Positions 7,494-15,710 of a DNA stretch of 25,822 nucleotides are shown here, piece after piece. The DNA lies in contig DKJA01000210.1 in the NCBI GenBank assembly GCA_002454505.1, forward strand, positions 1-25,822, read 5' to 3'. Made by a program: the position numbers and the translations under genes. Each line of letters begins with the position of its first letter. Position 1 is the stretch's first letter. Below the pieces are notes generated by a model. It was not told the DNA's origin. It did not search any database and saw nothing but the letters and a program-made list of their open reading frames with translations. Source of the stretch: Oxalobacteraceae bacterium UBA6704. GTDB taxonomy: Bacteria > Pseudomonadota > Gammaproteobacteria > Burkholderiales > Burkholderiaceae_D.

Positions 7494-10046
7494 ATGCGCG
7501 CGACCCATAGCGAAGCTTCCCTGCGCCGCCTGCTGCCTCACATGCAGCATGTGGCCGAGAACCGTGAAACCCTCAAATCCCTGGAAGCCGTCTGGGACGT
7601 ACTGAACCTGCTGGGCCAGTTGTCCGGTACAACCACCGAGATGGCCGACACGAAGGCGGCCTTCGCCAGCCTGACGGAACGGCTGCTGCACAACCTGGCC
7701 CGCACCACCTTCGACAAGCGCGTGCAGGAGCTGGCGGCGCCGGCCCAGGTGGCCATCGACATCCTCGTGCGCAACCTGTTCGAGCGCACGGCCGACATCG
7801 GCTTCCTCGCGCTGGACGACACGCTGCGCGCCTACGCGGCCGCCTGCGTGCGCGGCCACACGCCGGACAGCGCGGCGATGGCGCAGCGGCTGCAAGCCTA
7901 TGTGGCAAAGTACTCGGTGTACCGCGACGTGATCCTCGTCGCGCCCGATGGCCGGGTGCTGGCCCGCCTGCCCGGCGCGCCGCCGGTGGCGACGATGGGC
8001 GATCCGCTGCTGGCCGAGGTGCTGGCCAGCGGCGCGGCCTACACCGAGGCGGCCGTGCGCAGCGACCTGTTCCCCGGCGAGTCGCGCAACCTGCTGTACG
8101 GCGTGCGCGTGCTGGACGAACGGGGCCAGGTGCTGGGCGCGCTGTTCCTGTGCTTCGATTTCGGCAACGAGATGGAACGCATCTTCGGCGGCCTGCGCCG
8201 CGACGGCGACTGGAGCGTGATCACGCTGCTGGACGATGCCGACATGGTCATCGCCAGCAGCGACCCGTACCAGATCGCGCCGGGCACGGTGGTCCACGCA
8301 CCGGAAGGGGACGGCCGGCTGCTCCGTTTCGGCGGCACCAGCTGGCTCGTGGCGCGCCACCGGGCACGGGAATTCCAGGGCTATCCGGGGCCGGCCGGCT
8401 GGACGGCGCTGGTGATGGTGCCGCTGGCGATGGCCTTCGACGAGAGCTTCGACGACGACGAAACGGCGCAGCCGCCGGCCGATGCAACGCTGGTGCGTGC
8501 CGTGCTGCGCGCCGGCACCGGCTTTGCCCGCGACCTGCAGGCGATCCCGCAGCAGGCCGACGCCATCCAGCGCGAACTGAACCGCTCCGTATGGAATGCC
8601 AACGTGCGCCAGGGCAGGGCGGCGCAGGCCGCGTCGAATCCCGCGTTCTCGAAAGTGCTGCTGGCCGAGATCGTGCGCACCGGCACGCGGATGAAGGAAG
8701 TGTTTACACGCTCGATCGGCGAACTGCAGACGATGGCAGTCGGCTCGCAGCTGGCCGACTGCCGCTTCCTGTCCGCGCTGGCGATGGACATCCTCGACCG
8801 CAACCTGTACGAGCGCGCCAACGACTGCCGCTGGTGGGCGCTCGACCCGCTGCTGCGCGCGCTGTTGCACGACCGCGCGGCCGAATCGCGCGCTGCACGC
8901 ATGGCCGACCGCCTGGCCGCCATCAACGATTTATATACGGTGTACGACAGCCTCGTGCTGTTCGATGCGCACGGCACGGTGCAGGCCACGTCGCGCCCCG
9001 CGCTGGCGGAGTGGATCGGCCGCACGCTGGAGGGGCCATGGGTGGCGCGCACGCTGGCGGCGAAAGGGGCGGACGACTATTCGGTGTCCGAGTTCGCGCC
9101 GCAGCCGCTGTACGGCGACCGGCCCACATGGATCTATGCGGCGGCGCTGCGCGACGACCACGGCGCCGTCACCGGCGGCATCGCCATTGTGTTCGACGCC
9201 GCGGCGCAGCTGACCGCCATGCTGCAGGCGGCGCTGCCGCGGCGCGACGGCGCATTCGCGCTGTTCATCGACGCCGCCAACAACGTCATTGCCGCCACCG
9301 ATCCGCAGCGTGCCGCCGGCAAGGTGGACGTGCCGGCCGACCTGCATGCGGCGGCCCAGGAAGGCGCGGCGCGGCTGGTGCTGCTCGATGGCCAGGTACT
9401 GGCCGTGGGCGCGCAGGCGTCGCTGGGCTACCGCGAATATGCCGGCACCGCGGGCCAGGCGGGCCAGCGCGCGCTGGCGCTGGTGTGCGTGCCGCTGGGT
9501 GCTGCCGACGGCACCGACGTCGCGGAAGAAACGGAGTCCGCGCCGCCGCCGGCCGTCAAGGCGGACGGCCCGACGCTCGACGTGGCCACCTTCCGCGTCG
9601 GCGGCTACCTGCTCGGCGTGCCTGCCGCCGCGGTGGTCGAGGCAATCCCGTTCGGCGGCCACGTGCGGCTGCCGAATGCGTCGCCGGCGCTGTGCGGCGC
9701 CACCGTCTACGAAGGCGGCACAATGCTGATCTACGACCTGCACCTGGCACTGGGCGTCGAGGCGCGCCAGCCGCGCGAGCAAATGCTGACGGTGGTGCTG
9801 CAGGGCGACGACGGCCGCCGCTTCGGCGTGCTGGTCGACCGCCTGGGCGCCATTCCGGCCGTGCGCGAGGCCGACATCGCGCCGATCAGCAATGTGTTTG
9901 TCGGCATGACGCCGGTGCTGGCGTCGGTGGTGCGATCGTCCGCCGGCGACGACGGACCGATGCTGACGCTGCTGGCCGTGGCCCATATGGCGCAGGTGCT
10001 GGGCGCCGTGAAGTGCGACGCCGTTCCGCTCGGACTGTTAGAGTAA
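7494..10046 (+). CDS. Soluble CheW-domain protein with duplicated sensory module
   Basis: The 850-residue protein has two related sensory segments. The first carries VRNLFERTADIGFLALDD (about residues 92-109) and SVYRDVILVAPDGRVLA. The second carries DRNLYERANDCRWWALDP (about 433-450) and TVYDSLVLFDAHGTVQA. The second motif resembles one seen in Cache-type sensors of chemoreceptors. The C-terminal 150 residues (from about 696, LDVATFRVGGYLLGVPAAAV) form a CheW domain, which couples receptors to the CheA kinase. No membrane segment and no MCP signalling domain are visible. An upstream in-frame ATG at 7374 has a good AAGGA site, but the 40 extra residues look non-coding and include rare codons, so 7494 is preferred with moderate certainty. 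A role in chemotaxis-like signalling is inferred. Confidence 0.8.
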   Translation: MRATHSEASLRRLLPHMQHVAENRETLKSLEAVWDVLNLLGQLSGTTTEMADTKAAFASLTERLLHNLARTTFDKRVQELAAPAQVAIDILVRNLFERTADIGFLALDDTLRAYAAACVRGHTPDSAAMAQRLQAYVAKYSVYRDVILVAPDGRVLARLPGAPPVATMGDPLLAEVLASGAAYTEAAVRSDLFPGESRNLLYGVRVLDERGQVLGALFLCFDFGNEMERIFGGLRRDGDWSVITLLDDADMVIASSDPYQIAPGTVVHAPEGDGRLLRFGGTSWLVARHRAREFQGYPGPAGWTALVMVPLAMAFDESFDDDETAQPPADATLVRAVLRAGTGFARDLQAIPQQADAIQRELNRSVWNANVRQGRAAQAASNPAFSKVLLAEIVRTGTRMKEVFTRSIGELQTMAVGSQLADCRFLSALAMDILDRNLYERANDCRWWALDPLLRALLHDRAAESRAARMADRLAAINDLYTVYDSLVLFDAHGTVQATSRPALAEWIGRTLEGPWVARTLAAKGADDYSVSEFAPQPLYGDRPTWIYAAALRDDHGAVTGGIAIVFDAAAQLTAMLQAALPRRDGAFALFIDAANNVIAATDPQRAAGKVDVPADLHAAAQEGAARLVLLDGQVLAVGAQASLGYREYAGTAGQAGQRALALVCVPLGAADGTDVAEETESAPPPAVKADGPTLDVATFRVGGYLLGVPAAAVVEAIPFGGHVRLPNASPALCGATVYEGGTMLIYDLHLALGVEARQPREQMLTVVLQGDDGRRFGVLVDRLGAIPAVREADIAPISNVFVGMTPVLASVVRSSAGDDGPMLTLLAVAHMAQVLGAVKCDAVPLGLLE

Positions 10047-10090
10047 TTGCAAGGCCGCACACGCGGCACAACGCAATCAAGGAGGCACTC

Positions 10091-10489
10091 ATGTCAGGCA
10101 ACAGCACTCTCGATCCAGACAACTTCCCGCAGGCACCCGACCGGGTGCTGGGCCGGGGCCACGGCACGGGCGCACTGGGTCCCAGCGATACATCCGATTC
10201 CGGCAGCGACGTGCAGGGCGGCTCCGGCCTGGCCCAGCAGATCGAGGAAACCAATCTCGACCTGGGCACCAACGAGGACGTCGACCAGAACACGTCGGGC
10301 GGCACGGCCGGTCCCGACGTGGGCGATGCGGACCTGGACAGCGATACCGATTCCGTCGGCACCGGTGAACGGGCCACCGCCGGCCGCGACACGACGGGGC
10401 GCGACGGCGCCGACATCGACGTCGACCACATCGAAACGATTCCGTTGACGACGCGGCAAGAACGGGAAGATATCGAGCGGGGCAGCTGA
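10091..10489 (+). CDS. Acidic, probably disordered protein of unknown function
   Basis: The 132-residue protein is preceded by a near-ideal ribosome binding site (AAGGAGG at 10079-10085, five bases before the ATG). It is rich in D, G, S and T, has no signal peptide, no membrane segment and no hydrophobic core, and starts with PDNFPQAPDRVLGRGHGTG. It has repeated acidic runs such as DVGDADLDSDTDS and a charged end, TTRQEREDIERGS. I do not recognise a family. It lies 44 bp after the CheW-domain gene and may be co-transcribed with it, and it is followed by a long hairpin. The ribosome binding site and position make it a real gene; its function is unknown. Confidence 0.75.
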   Translation: MSGNSTLDPDNFPQAPDRVLGRGHGTGALGPSDTSDSGSDVQGGSGLAQQIEETNLDLGTNEDVDQNTSGGTAGPDVGDADLDSDTDSVGTGERATAGRDTTGRDGADIDVDHIETIPLTTRQEREDIERGS

Positions 10490-10518
10490 GCTTTACCGCG
10501 CCGGCCCGCAGCCAGGTT

Positions 10519-10572
10519 CGGGGCCGGGCACCTGATTCGAGGAATACTCGAACCGGGTGCCCGGCCCCGGTT
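10519..10572 (+). terminator. Very long GC-rich hairpin after the acidic protein gene
   Basis: GGGGCCGGGCACC (10520-10532) is perfectly complementary to 10556-10568, with one more C-G pair outside (10519/10569). A second hairpin sits inside the loop: TTCGAG (10536-10541) pairs with CTCGAA (10547-10552). Only three Ts follow (10571-10573), so termination is plausible but not certain. It separates the chemosensory pair from the DUF4214 gene. Confidence 0.6.
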
Positions 10573-10644
10573 TGCATTTGGCTGCAACATTTCCGCGGGG
10601 ATGGTGACCCCTGGTGTCCAAATGTGAAATTCGTTTGGCGAACT

Positions 10645-10673
10645 GTGTCATCGATATTTCGTGGTGCTAGTAT
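10645..10673 (+). promoter_or_regulatory. Candidate promoter of the first DUF4214 gene
   Basis: GTGTCA (10645-10650), 17 bp, then TAGTAT (10668-10673) preceded by a TGC extended -10 element. The predicted leader to the ATG at 10733 is about 50 nt. The promoter overlaps the upstream in-frame start at 10661, which therefore is unlikely to be used. Confidence 0.4.
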
Positions 10674-10732
10674 GGGATTTAACATTTTCCGCTGCCGGAA
10701 TCTGTCCTTCCTCTACTCTCCCATCGAGCGCC

Positions 10733-13700
10733 ATGACCTCTCCAGTCCCCACCAGCCAGAATTTCGAGTCTTTCCCGCAAGGCCCCGTCACGCTGCCGGC
10801 AACTTTCGACGGCCTGGTCTTCGACACCAACACGATCAGCCCCTCGTCGACGCTGCTCGCGTTGCCGCAAGGAACCCAGGGTTTGTTGATGCAGGGTTCC
10901 ACACCGCTGGGCATCGTCCCCACGTTCAGCTTCCATTCCGTGGCGTTGACCGACAACTTCCAGCTGACGTCGCTGCTGCTGGGCGGCGCCAGCGCCGGCT
11001 TCACCGTGACCGGCTATAACGACGGCAACGTCGTGGCCAGCGATACGATCGTGCTGGACCAGAGCGACAGCGCCGGTTCGGTGACCTACACATTCACGCC
11101 CGGCGTCTTCGGCACCACGCTGAACTTCAGTTCCGCCTGGACCGGCATCGATACCGTGACGTTCGCGGGCGGCACGGCGGCCAGTCCGGAATTCTCCGGC
11201 TTCGGCCTGGCCGTCGACGACATCGTGCTGCAGGCCGTCAGCGGGCCCACGTTCGGGCTGGCGCCCGGCAGCGACAGCGGTACCCTGGGCGACAACATCA
11301 CCAACGTCACGTCGCCCGTGCTGACCGGCACCGCCACTCCCGGTGCCACGGTCGACATCTACCTCGATGGCGGCCTCGTCCCGATCGGCAGTTTCGTTGC
11401 CGACAGCAAGGGCGTGTTCACGGTGGCCGACCCGGGCCGGGTCTGGTCCGACGGTACGTCGCTGGTGACGGCGAAAGAGCAGGGCGACGCCGGCGCCGGC
11501 ACCACCATTGCCATCACCGTCGACACGCAGGTCGTCGCGCCGGCCGGCCTGGCGCTCGCGGTGGCCGACGTGACCGATTACACGCCAACGGTGACCGGTA
11601 CGGCGGAAAGCAATGCCACCGTCACGCTGTACGACACGGACGGCACGACAGTCATCGGCACCACGGTTGCCGATGGCAAGGGCGAGTGGGCAATCACCAC
11701 CGCCGAACTGGGCGACGGCGTGCACAACCTGGTGGCGAAGCAGGTGGATGCGGCCGGCAATGCCTCCGCCGCCAGCATCGCGCTGGCCGTGACGGTCACC
11801 ACGGGCCGCCCGGGCGCGCCGGTGCTCGATGCCGCCACCGATTCCGGCGTGCAGGGCGACAGCATCACCAGCTACCATCAGCCGACGCTGACCGGCGTGG
11901 CGACGGCGTCGTCGCTGATCCGGCTGTACGACGGCGAGGTGGCCATCGGCCAGGCGCTCAGCGATGCGGCCGGCAAATGGTCCATCGTCAGCAATACCGT
12001 GCTGGCCGACGGCGAGCACCTATTGCGCGCCGGGGTGGTCACGGCAATGAGCCGCGGCGCGGCGTCTGCTGCTGCATCCGCAGCGCCGGCCGGCGGCGTG
12101 GCGGAGACCGTGGTCAAGGGCGCACCGCTGGCGCTGATCATCGACAGCCTGCCGCCGAAAGCGCCGACCGACATGGTGCTGGCGCCGGCCAGCGACTCCG
12201 GCGTGCAGTTCGATAACTCGACCCTCGACAATACGCCGACGATCACCGGCACGGCCGAGGCGGACTCCACCGTGTACCTGTACGACGGCCACCAGCTGGC
12301 CAGCCGGGGCAGCAGCAGCATCGGCGGCCCCACGTTGCTGGGCACCGTGGTGGCGGATGGCAAGGGCCACTGGAGCATCACCAGCACCACGCTGAGCACG
12401 GGCGTGCACAACCTGGCCGCGTATGCCGAAGATGCCGCCGGCAACCGGGAGTACCAGGGCGCGTTCCTGGACCTGACCATCGAAGCGGCGCCCGTCACGC
12501 CGCCGACGCCGACCGGGCCCGGCACGTCCACCACCGTGGACGGCGTCACCGTCGTCACCACGCCCGTCACGCTGCCGGGCGGCGGCAGCGGCACCAGCAC
12601 CGCCGTGCCGATCGTCACGACCGGGCGCGTCGAGCAGAGCGGCGGCAGCACCACGGCCGACATTCCGCTGGCCGCGGCCGCCGGCGCGACGCTGCTGACG
12701 GCGCAGGTGCACACCGGCGCCGGGCTGACCGCCAGCGGCGGCGTCAGCCAGGGCGCGGCGGCCTCGCTCGAGCAGCTGATCGCGGCGATCCGGCTGACCG
12801 GCGGCGGCAGCAGCGACGTGGCGCCGATCGCCGCCACGGGCACGTCGTTCCTGTCGTTCCTGCCGCAGGATGGCGCGCTGCTGGTGCACACGGTGAAGCT
12901 GGCCGGCACCGGCGACGCCAACGGCAACCTGGTCGACATCGTGGCCACGCCGGGCGCCGTGCCGACGGCGATCGTGCTGGACGCCACGCAGATCGCCGGC
13001 GGCACCGTCACGCTGCACGACGTGCAGTTTTCCGCCGTGTTCGGCGCGCTGTCGGTGGTCACCGATACGACGGGCCAGATCGTCACCGGCGACAGCGCCA
13101 GCCAGAAGGTGGCGGTGGGGACGGGCGCCGGCGGCACGATCCTGCTGGGCGGCGGCGCCGACACGCTGCAGTTCGGCATCGATGGGGCGGCGGCGCGCGC
13201 GACAAGTGCGGCTGCCGACCCTGCCGCCGCGGCAACCACGGTGCTGCACGGCGGGCTCGATGCGGACGTGGCCGTGTTCGCCGGCGCGGCCGCCGATTTC
13301 ACGGTGGCGCAGCATGATGGCTACGTGCTGGTCAGCCGCAATGCCATGCCGGCGCAGGTGGCCAAGCTGGTCAACGTCGAGTCGCTGCAATTTACCGACC
13401 GGACGGCCACCGTCGACAGCCGCGTCGAACTGGACACGCTGGCCGGCCTGTACGGCAGCATCCTGGGCCGCCAGGCGGACGTCGGCGGTTTCGACTACTG
13501 GGGCGGCATCGAGCAGGGCGGCGGCAGCCTGGGGACGGTCGCGCTGTCCATCGTCACGTCTGTCGAAGGCGCGGCCCGCCTGGGCGGGCTGAACGGCGAG
13601 GCGGCGCATGACGTGGAATTGCTGTACCGGGCATTCTTCGAGCGCGCTTCGGATGCCGGCGGCAAGGCCTACTGGCTCGAACAGATGGCCAACGGCGCCA

Positions 13701-13789
13701 CGCTGGAGCAGGTGGCCGACGCGATGGTCCATGCCCCCGAGATCATCGGCCACCAGGTGGCAGATACGGGGTGGAACTTCTTTGTGTGA
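10733..13789 (+). CDS. Large Ig-repeat/DUF4214 protein, probable exoprotein (paralogue 1)
   Basis: The 1018-residue protein has an N-terminal beta-rich domain (about residues 10-170, ending FSGFGLAVDDIVL) and four bacterial Ig-like repeats (about 175-590, each with a ...SDSG..GDNIT... or TPTITGTAE...TVYLYDG pattern). A proline/threonine linker follows, then a roughly 250-residue region shared with its paralogue, one RTX-like remnant (LLGGGADTLQFG) and a C-terminal DUF4214 domain (LAGLYGSILGRQADVGGFDY, FFERASDAGGKAYW). It ends WNFFV. There is no Sec signal, and with the RTX-like motif this suggests type I secretion; no transporter gene is nearby to support that. The start at 10733 matches the paralogue's MT...SxNF start. 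It converges on gudP with a shared terminator. Confidence 0.85.
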   Translation: MTSPVPTSQNFESFPQGPVTLPATFDGLVFDTNTISPSSTLLALPQGTQGLLMQGSTPLGIVPTFSFHSVALTDNFQLTSLLLGGASAGFTVTGYNDGNVVASDTIVLDQSDSAGSVTYTFTPGVFGTTLNFSSAWTGIDTVTFAGGTAASPEFSGFGLAVDDIVLQAVSGPTFGLAPGSDSGTLGDNITNVTSPVLTGTATPGATVDIYLDGGLVPIGSFVADSKGVFTVADPGRVWSDGTSLVTAKEQGDAGAGTTIAITVDTQVVAPAGLALAVADVTDYTPTVTGTAESNATVTLYDTDGTTVIGTTVADGKGEWAITTAELGDGVHNLVAKQVDAAGNASAASIALAVTVTTGRPGAPVLDAATDSGVQGDSITSYHQPTLTGVATASSLIRLYDGEVAIGQALSDAAGKWSIVSNTVLADGEHLLRAGVVTAMSRGAASAAASAAPAGGVAETVVKGAPLALIIDSLPPKAPTDMVLAPASDSGVQFDNSTLDNTPTITGTAEADSTVYLYDGHQLASRGSSSIGGPTLLGTVVADGKGHWSITSTTLSTGVHNLAAYAEDAAGNREYQGAFLDLTIEAAPVTPPTPTGPGTSTTVDGVTVVTTPVTLPGGGSGTSTAVPIVTTGRVEQSGGSTTADIPLAAAAGATLLTAQVHTGAGLTASGGVSQGAAASLEQLIAAIRLTGGGSSDVAPIAATGTSFLSFLPQDGALLVHTVKLAGTGDANGNLVDIVATPGAVPTAIVLDATQIAGGTVTLHDVQFSAVFGALSVVTDTTGQIVTGDSASQKVAVGTGAGGTILLGGGADTLQFGIDGAAARATSAAADPAAAATTVLHGGLDADVAVFAGAAADFTVAQHDGYVLVSRNAMPAQVAKLVNVESLQFTDRTATVDSRVELDTLAGLYGSILGRQADVGGFDYWGGIEQGGGSLGTVALSIVTSVEGAARLGGLNGEAAHDVELLYRAFFERASDAGGKAYWLEQMANGATLEQVADAMVHAPEIIGHQVADTGWNFFV

Positions 13790-13797
13790 GCGGACGT

Positions 13798-13823
13798 AAA
13801 AACGGGGCCGTCGGCCCCGTTTT
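13798..13823. terminator. Bidirectional terminator between DUF4214 gene 1 and gudP
   Basis: ACGGGGCC (13802-13809), a 3-nt loop and GGCCCCGT (13813-13820) form a perfect stem flanked by an A-tract on the left and Ts on the right. It can therefore work for both converging genes. It begins eight bases after the DUF4214 stop codon. Confidence 0.88.
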
Positions 13824-13840
13824 GCATGGAAGTGGTGCGC

Positions 13841-15193
13841 TTACGCCGTAACGGCATCCGTCCGCACGACGGGCGTCTTGAACTCGAAGCGCTTGATCTC
13901 GCCCACCACGAACACGTAGCAGAACACCGTGGCCAGCGCATTGGCGCCAACGAACACCAGCGCGCCGTAGAACGAGTTGGTCACCGCCAGGATGTAGCCG
14001 ATGACGATCGGCGTGGTGATGCCGGCCACGTTGCCGAACGTGTTGAACAGCGCACCGCTCATGCCGCCCGCTTCGCTCGGCGACGTGTCGCCGACGACGG
14101 CCCAGCCCAGCGCGCCGATGCCCTTGCCGAAGAAGGCCAGCGCCATCACGGCCACGACGACCATGTCCGTCTCCACGTAATTACACAGGATCATGCAGGT
14201 GGCCAGCAGCATGCCGCCGATGATCGGCGTCTTGCGCGCCACCGAGGTGCTGTAGCCGCGCTTGATCATGCGGTCCGAGATGATCCCGCCCAGCACGCCG
14301 CCGAGGAAGCCGGCGATGGCGGGCAGCGCGGCGATGAAGCCGGCCTTCAGGATCGTCATGTGGCGTTCCTTGACGAGGTACACGGGGAACCACGTGAGGA
14401 AGAAGTAGGTCAGCGTGTTGATGCAGTACTGGCCGATATAGATTCCCAGCAGCATGCGCGACGACAGCAGCTGCTTGACGCACGACCACGTGTCGATCGA
14501 CTGCTTGTTGGCGCCTTTCGTTTCGAGGTCGACGAGCGCTCCGCCCCGTTCGATGTAGTCCAGCTCCGCCTGGTTGACCTTCGGGTGCTGGCGCGGGCCG
14601 TACACCAGCTTCAGCCATGCGAAGGCCATGATGACACCCAGGCCGCCCATGACGAAGAACACGCTTTCCCAGCCGTGCGCATGCACCAGCCAGCCCATGA
14701 TCGGCGCGAACAGCACCGTGGCGAAGTACTGCGCCGAATTGAAGATCGCCGCCGCCGTGCCCCGTTCCGCGGTGGGGAACCAGGACGTGGACAGCCGGCT
14801 GTTGCCCGGGAACGAAGGCGCTTCCGCCGCGCCGACGATGAGCCGCAGCGCAAACAGCAGCATCACGGCCGTGCCGGCGCTGAAGAAGCCCACCCAGCCC
14901 TGGCAGACCGTGAAGACCGACCACAGGAAGATGGAGAAGAAATAGGTGATCTTGGTGCCGAAGCGGTCCAGCAGCCAGCCGCCGGGCAACTGGGCCAGCA
15001 CGTACGACCACGAAAACGCGGAGAAGATGAAGCCCATCTGCACGGGCGACAGCTCCAGCTGCTTGCTCAGCTCGGGTCCGGCGATGGCGATCGTCGCGCG
15101 GTCGGCGTAATTGATGGTCGTGACGAGGAAAAGAATTGCGAGGATGGTCCAGCGCACATTGGTGCGTTGGCCGGCGGTAAATGCTGCTGCCAT
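13841..15193 (-). CDS. gudP: MFS D-glucarate/galactarate-type sugar-acid transporter
   Basis: The 450-residue protein is a 12-helix MFS transporter of the anion:cation symporter family and closely follows E. coli GudP throughout. Examples are NYADRATIAIAGPELSKQL, GQ/AQLPGGWLLDRFGTK, RLIVGAAEAPSFPGNSRL, NSAQYFATVLFAPIMGWL, YIGQYCINTLTYFFLTWFP and FFGKGIGALGWAVVGDT. GudP imports D-glucarate and galactarate with protons; related members take hexuronates or galactonate, so the exact substrate is inferred. The ATG at 15193 has AGGAG six bases upstream. The gene stands alone between two DUF4214 paralogues. Its promoter carries a GntR-like inverted repeat. An alpha-glucuronidase gene at the left edge of the window fits with uronic or aldaric acid use. 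Confidence 0.9.
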   Translation of the reverse strand: MAAAFTAGQRTNVRWTILAILFLVTTINYADRATIAIAGPELSKQLELSPVQMGFIFSAFSWSYVLAQLPGGWLLDRFGTKITYFFSIFLWSVFTVCQGWVGFFSAGTAVMLLFALRLIVGAAEAPSFPGNSRLSTSWFPTAERGTAAAIFNSAQYFATVLFAPIMGWLVHAHGWESVFFVMGGLGVIMAFAWLKLVYGPRQHPKVNQAELDYIERGGALVDLETKGANKQSIDTWSCVKQLLSSRMLLGIYIGQYCINTLTYFFLTWFPVYLVKERHMTILKAGFIAALPAIAGFLGGVLGGIISDRMIKRGYSTSVARKTPIIGGMLLATCMILCNYVETDMVVVAVMALAFFGKGIGALGWAVVGDTSPSEAGGMSGALFNTFGNVAGITTPIVIGYILAVTNSFYGALVFVGANALATVFCYVFVVGEIKRFEFKTPVVRTDAVTA

Positions 15194-15223
15194 GGTGTCT
15201 CCTGGTGACCCTGTGTAGCTATC

Positions 15224-15256
15224 GTTATGCGGGGAGGTTGTCAGTTGTCATACAAC
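15224..15256 (-). promoter_or_regulatory. gudP promoter with GntR-type operator
   Basis: On the minus strand ATGACA (15246-15251), 16 bp, CATAAC (15224-15229) form a likely promoter about 30 bp before the gudP start. GTTGT-CAT-ACAAC (15244-15256) is a perfect 5-bp inverted repeat with a 3-nt spacer that overlaps the -35. The TTGT-N3-ACAA pattern is typical of FadR-subfamily GntR regulators, which often control sugar-acid genes. No GntR gene is present in the window. Confidence 0.5.
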
Positions 15257-15710
15257 GTGCCTGAGTATAGCCACGGGGGAACCCGTCATGCAAGTGGATG
15301 TGAATAAAATATTCGGGTCCATGGGGAATTCGCTGGGCGGAACTTTGGCCGGCGGGTGAATTCGGCGATTTTTACGTGGTAATACGTAGCGCTGTTCGTG
15401 CGATTTCGACTCTTCGACCAAGCTAGACGGTCGCCCGAACGGGGCGGGTGATCGTATCACTGGTGTTGCCTGGCAGCTAACAATTTCAGGAAACTCTGTC
15501 TTATTGTTAATTAGATTGCTAAGTATGTGTATCCATATAGAAACAAATTGGCACGAATTGTTTAACAGTTTCATCGCAGATATTTAACTGGTGAATGTCT
15601 GCCGTTAGCATTTGTTGCCGGCAGTTACTGCCGCTGGCGTATGCCTCGACAGCATCGCGCCTATCGTCCGCCGTCCGGCGGCTCGCCAACTTTGCTTACA
15701 GGCTTACAGA
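15257..15710. other. AT-richer intergenic region before the second DUF4214 gene
   Basis: This roughly 450-bp stretch has no convincing gene. It holds a short stem with GGAA loop (ACGGG 15273-15277 / CCCGT 15282-15286), a dyad TACGT-N6-ACGTA (15373-15388), an imperfect dyad AAACAAATT / AATTGTTT around 15541-15563, and a GC-rich stem CCGCCG-TC-CGGCGG (15668-15681) shortly before the ATG. The middle part (about 15470-15610) is much richer in A and T than its surroundings and probably contains the promoter of the downstream gene. Confidence 0.45.

Noticed and set aside
15549..15566. Sigma-54 promoter (TGGCACG followed by AATTGTTTA)
   Set aside because: The -24 part fits, but the required GC of the -12 element is absent at the correct spacing.
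15248..15574. A 108-codon minus-strand frame in the gap between gudP and the second DUF4214 gene
   Set aside because: It has no ribosome binding site and no domain, crosses the gudP operator-like site, and lies in AT-rich intergenic DNA.
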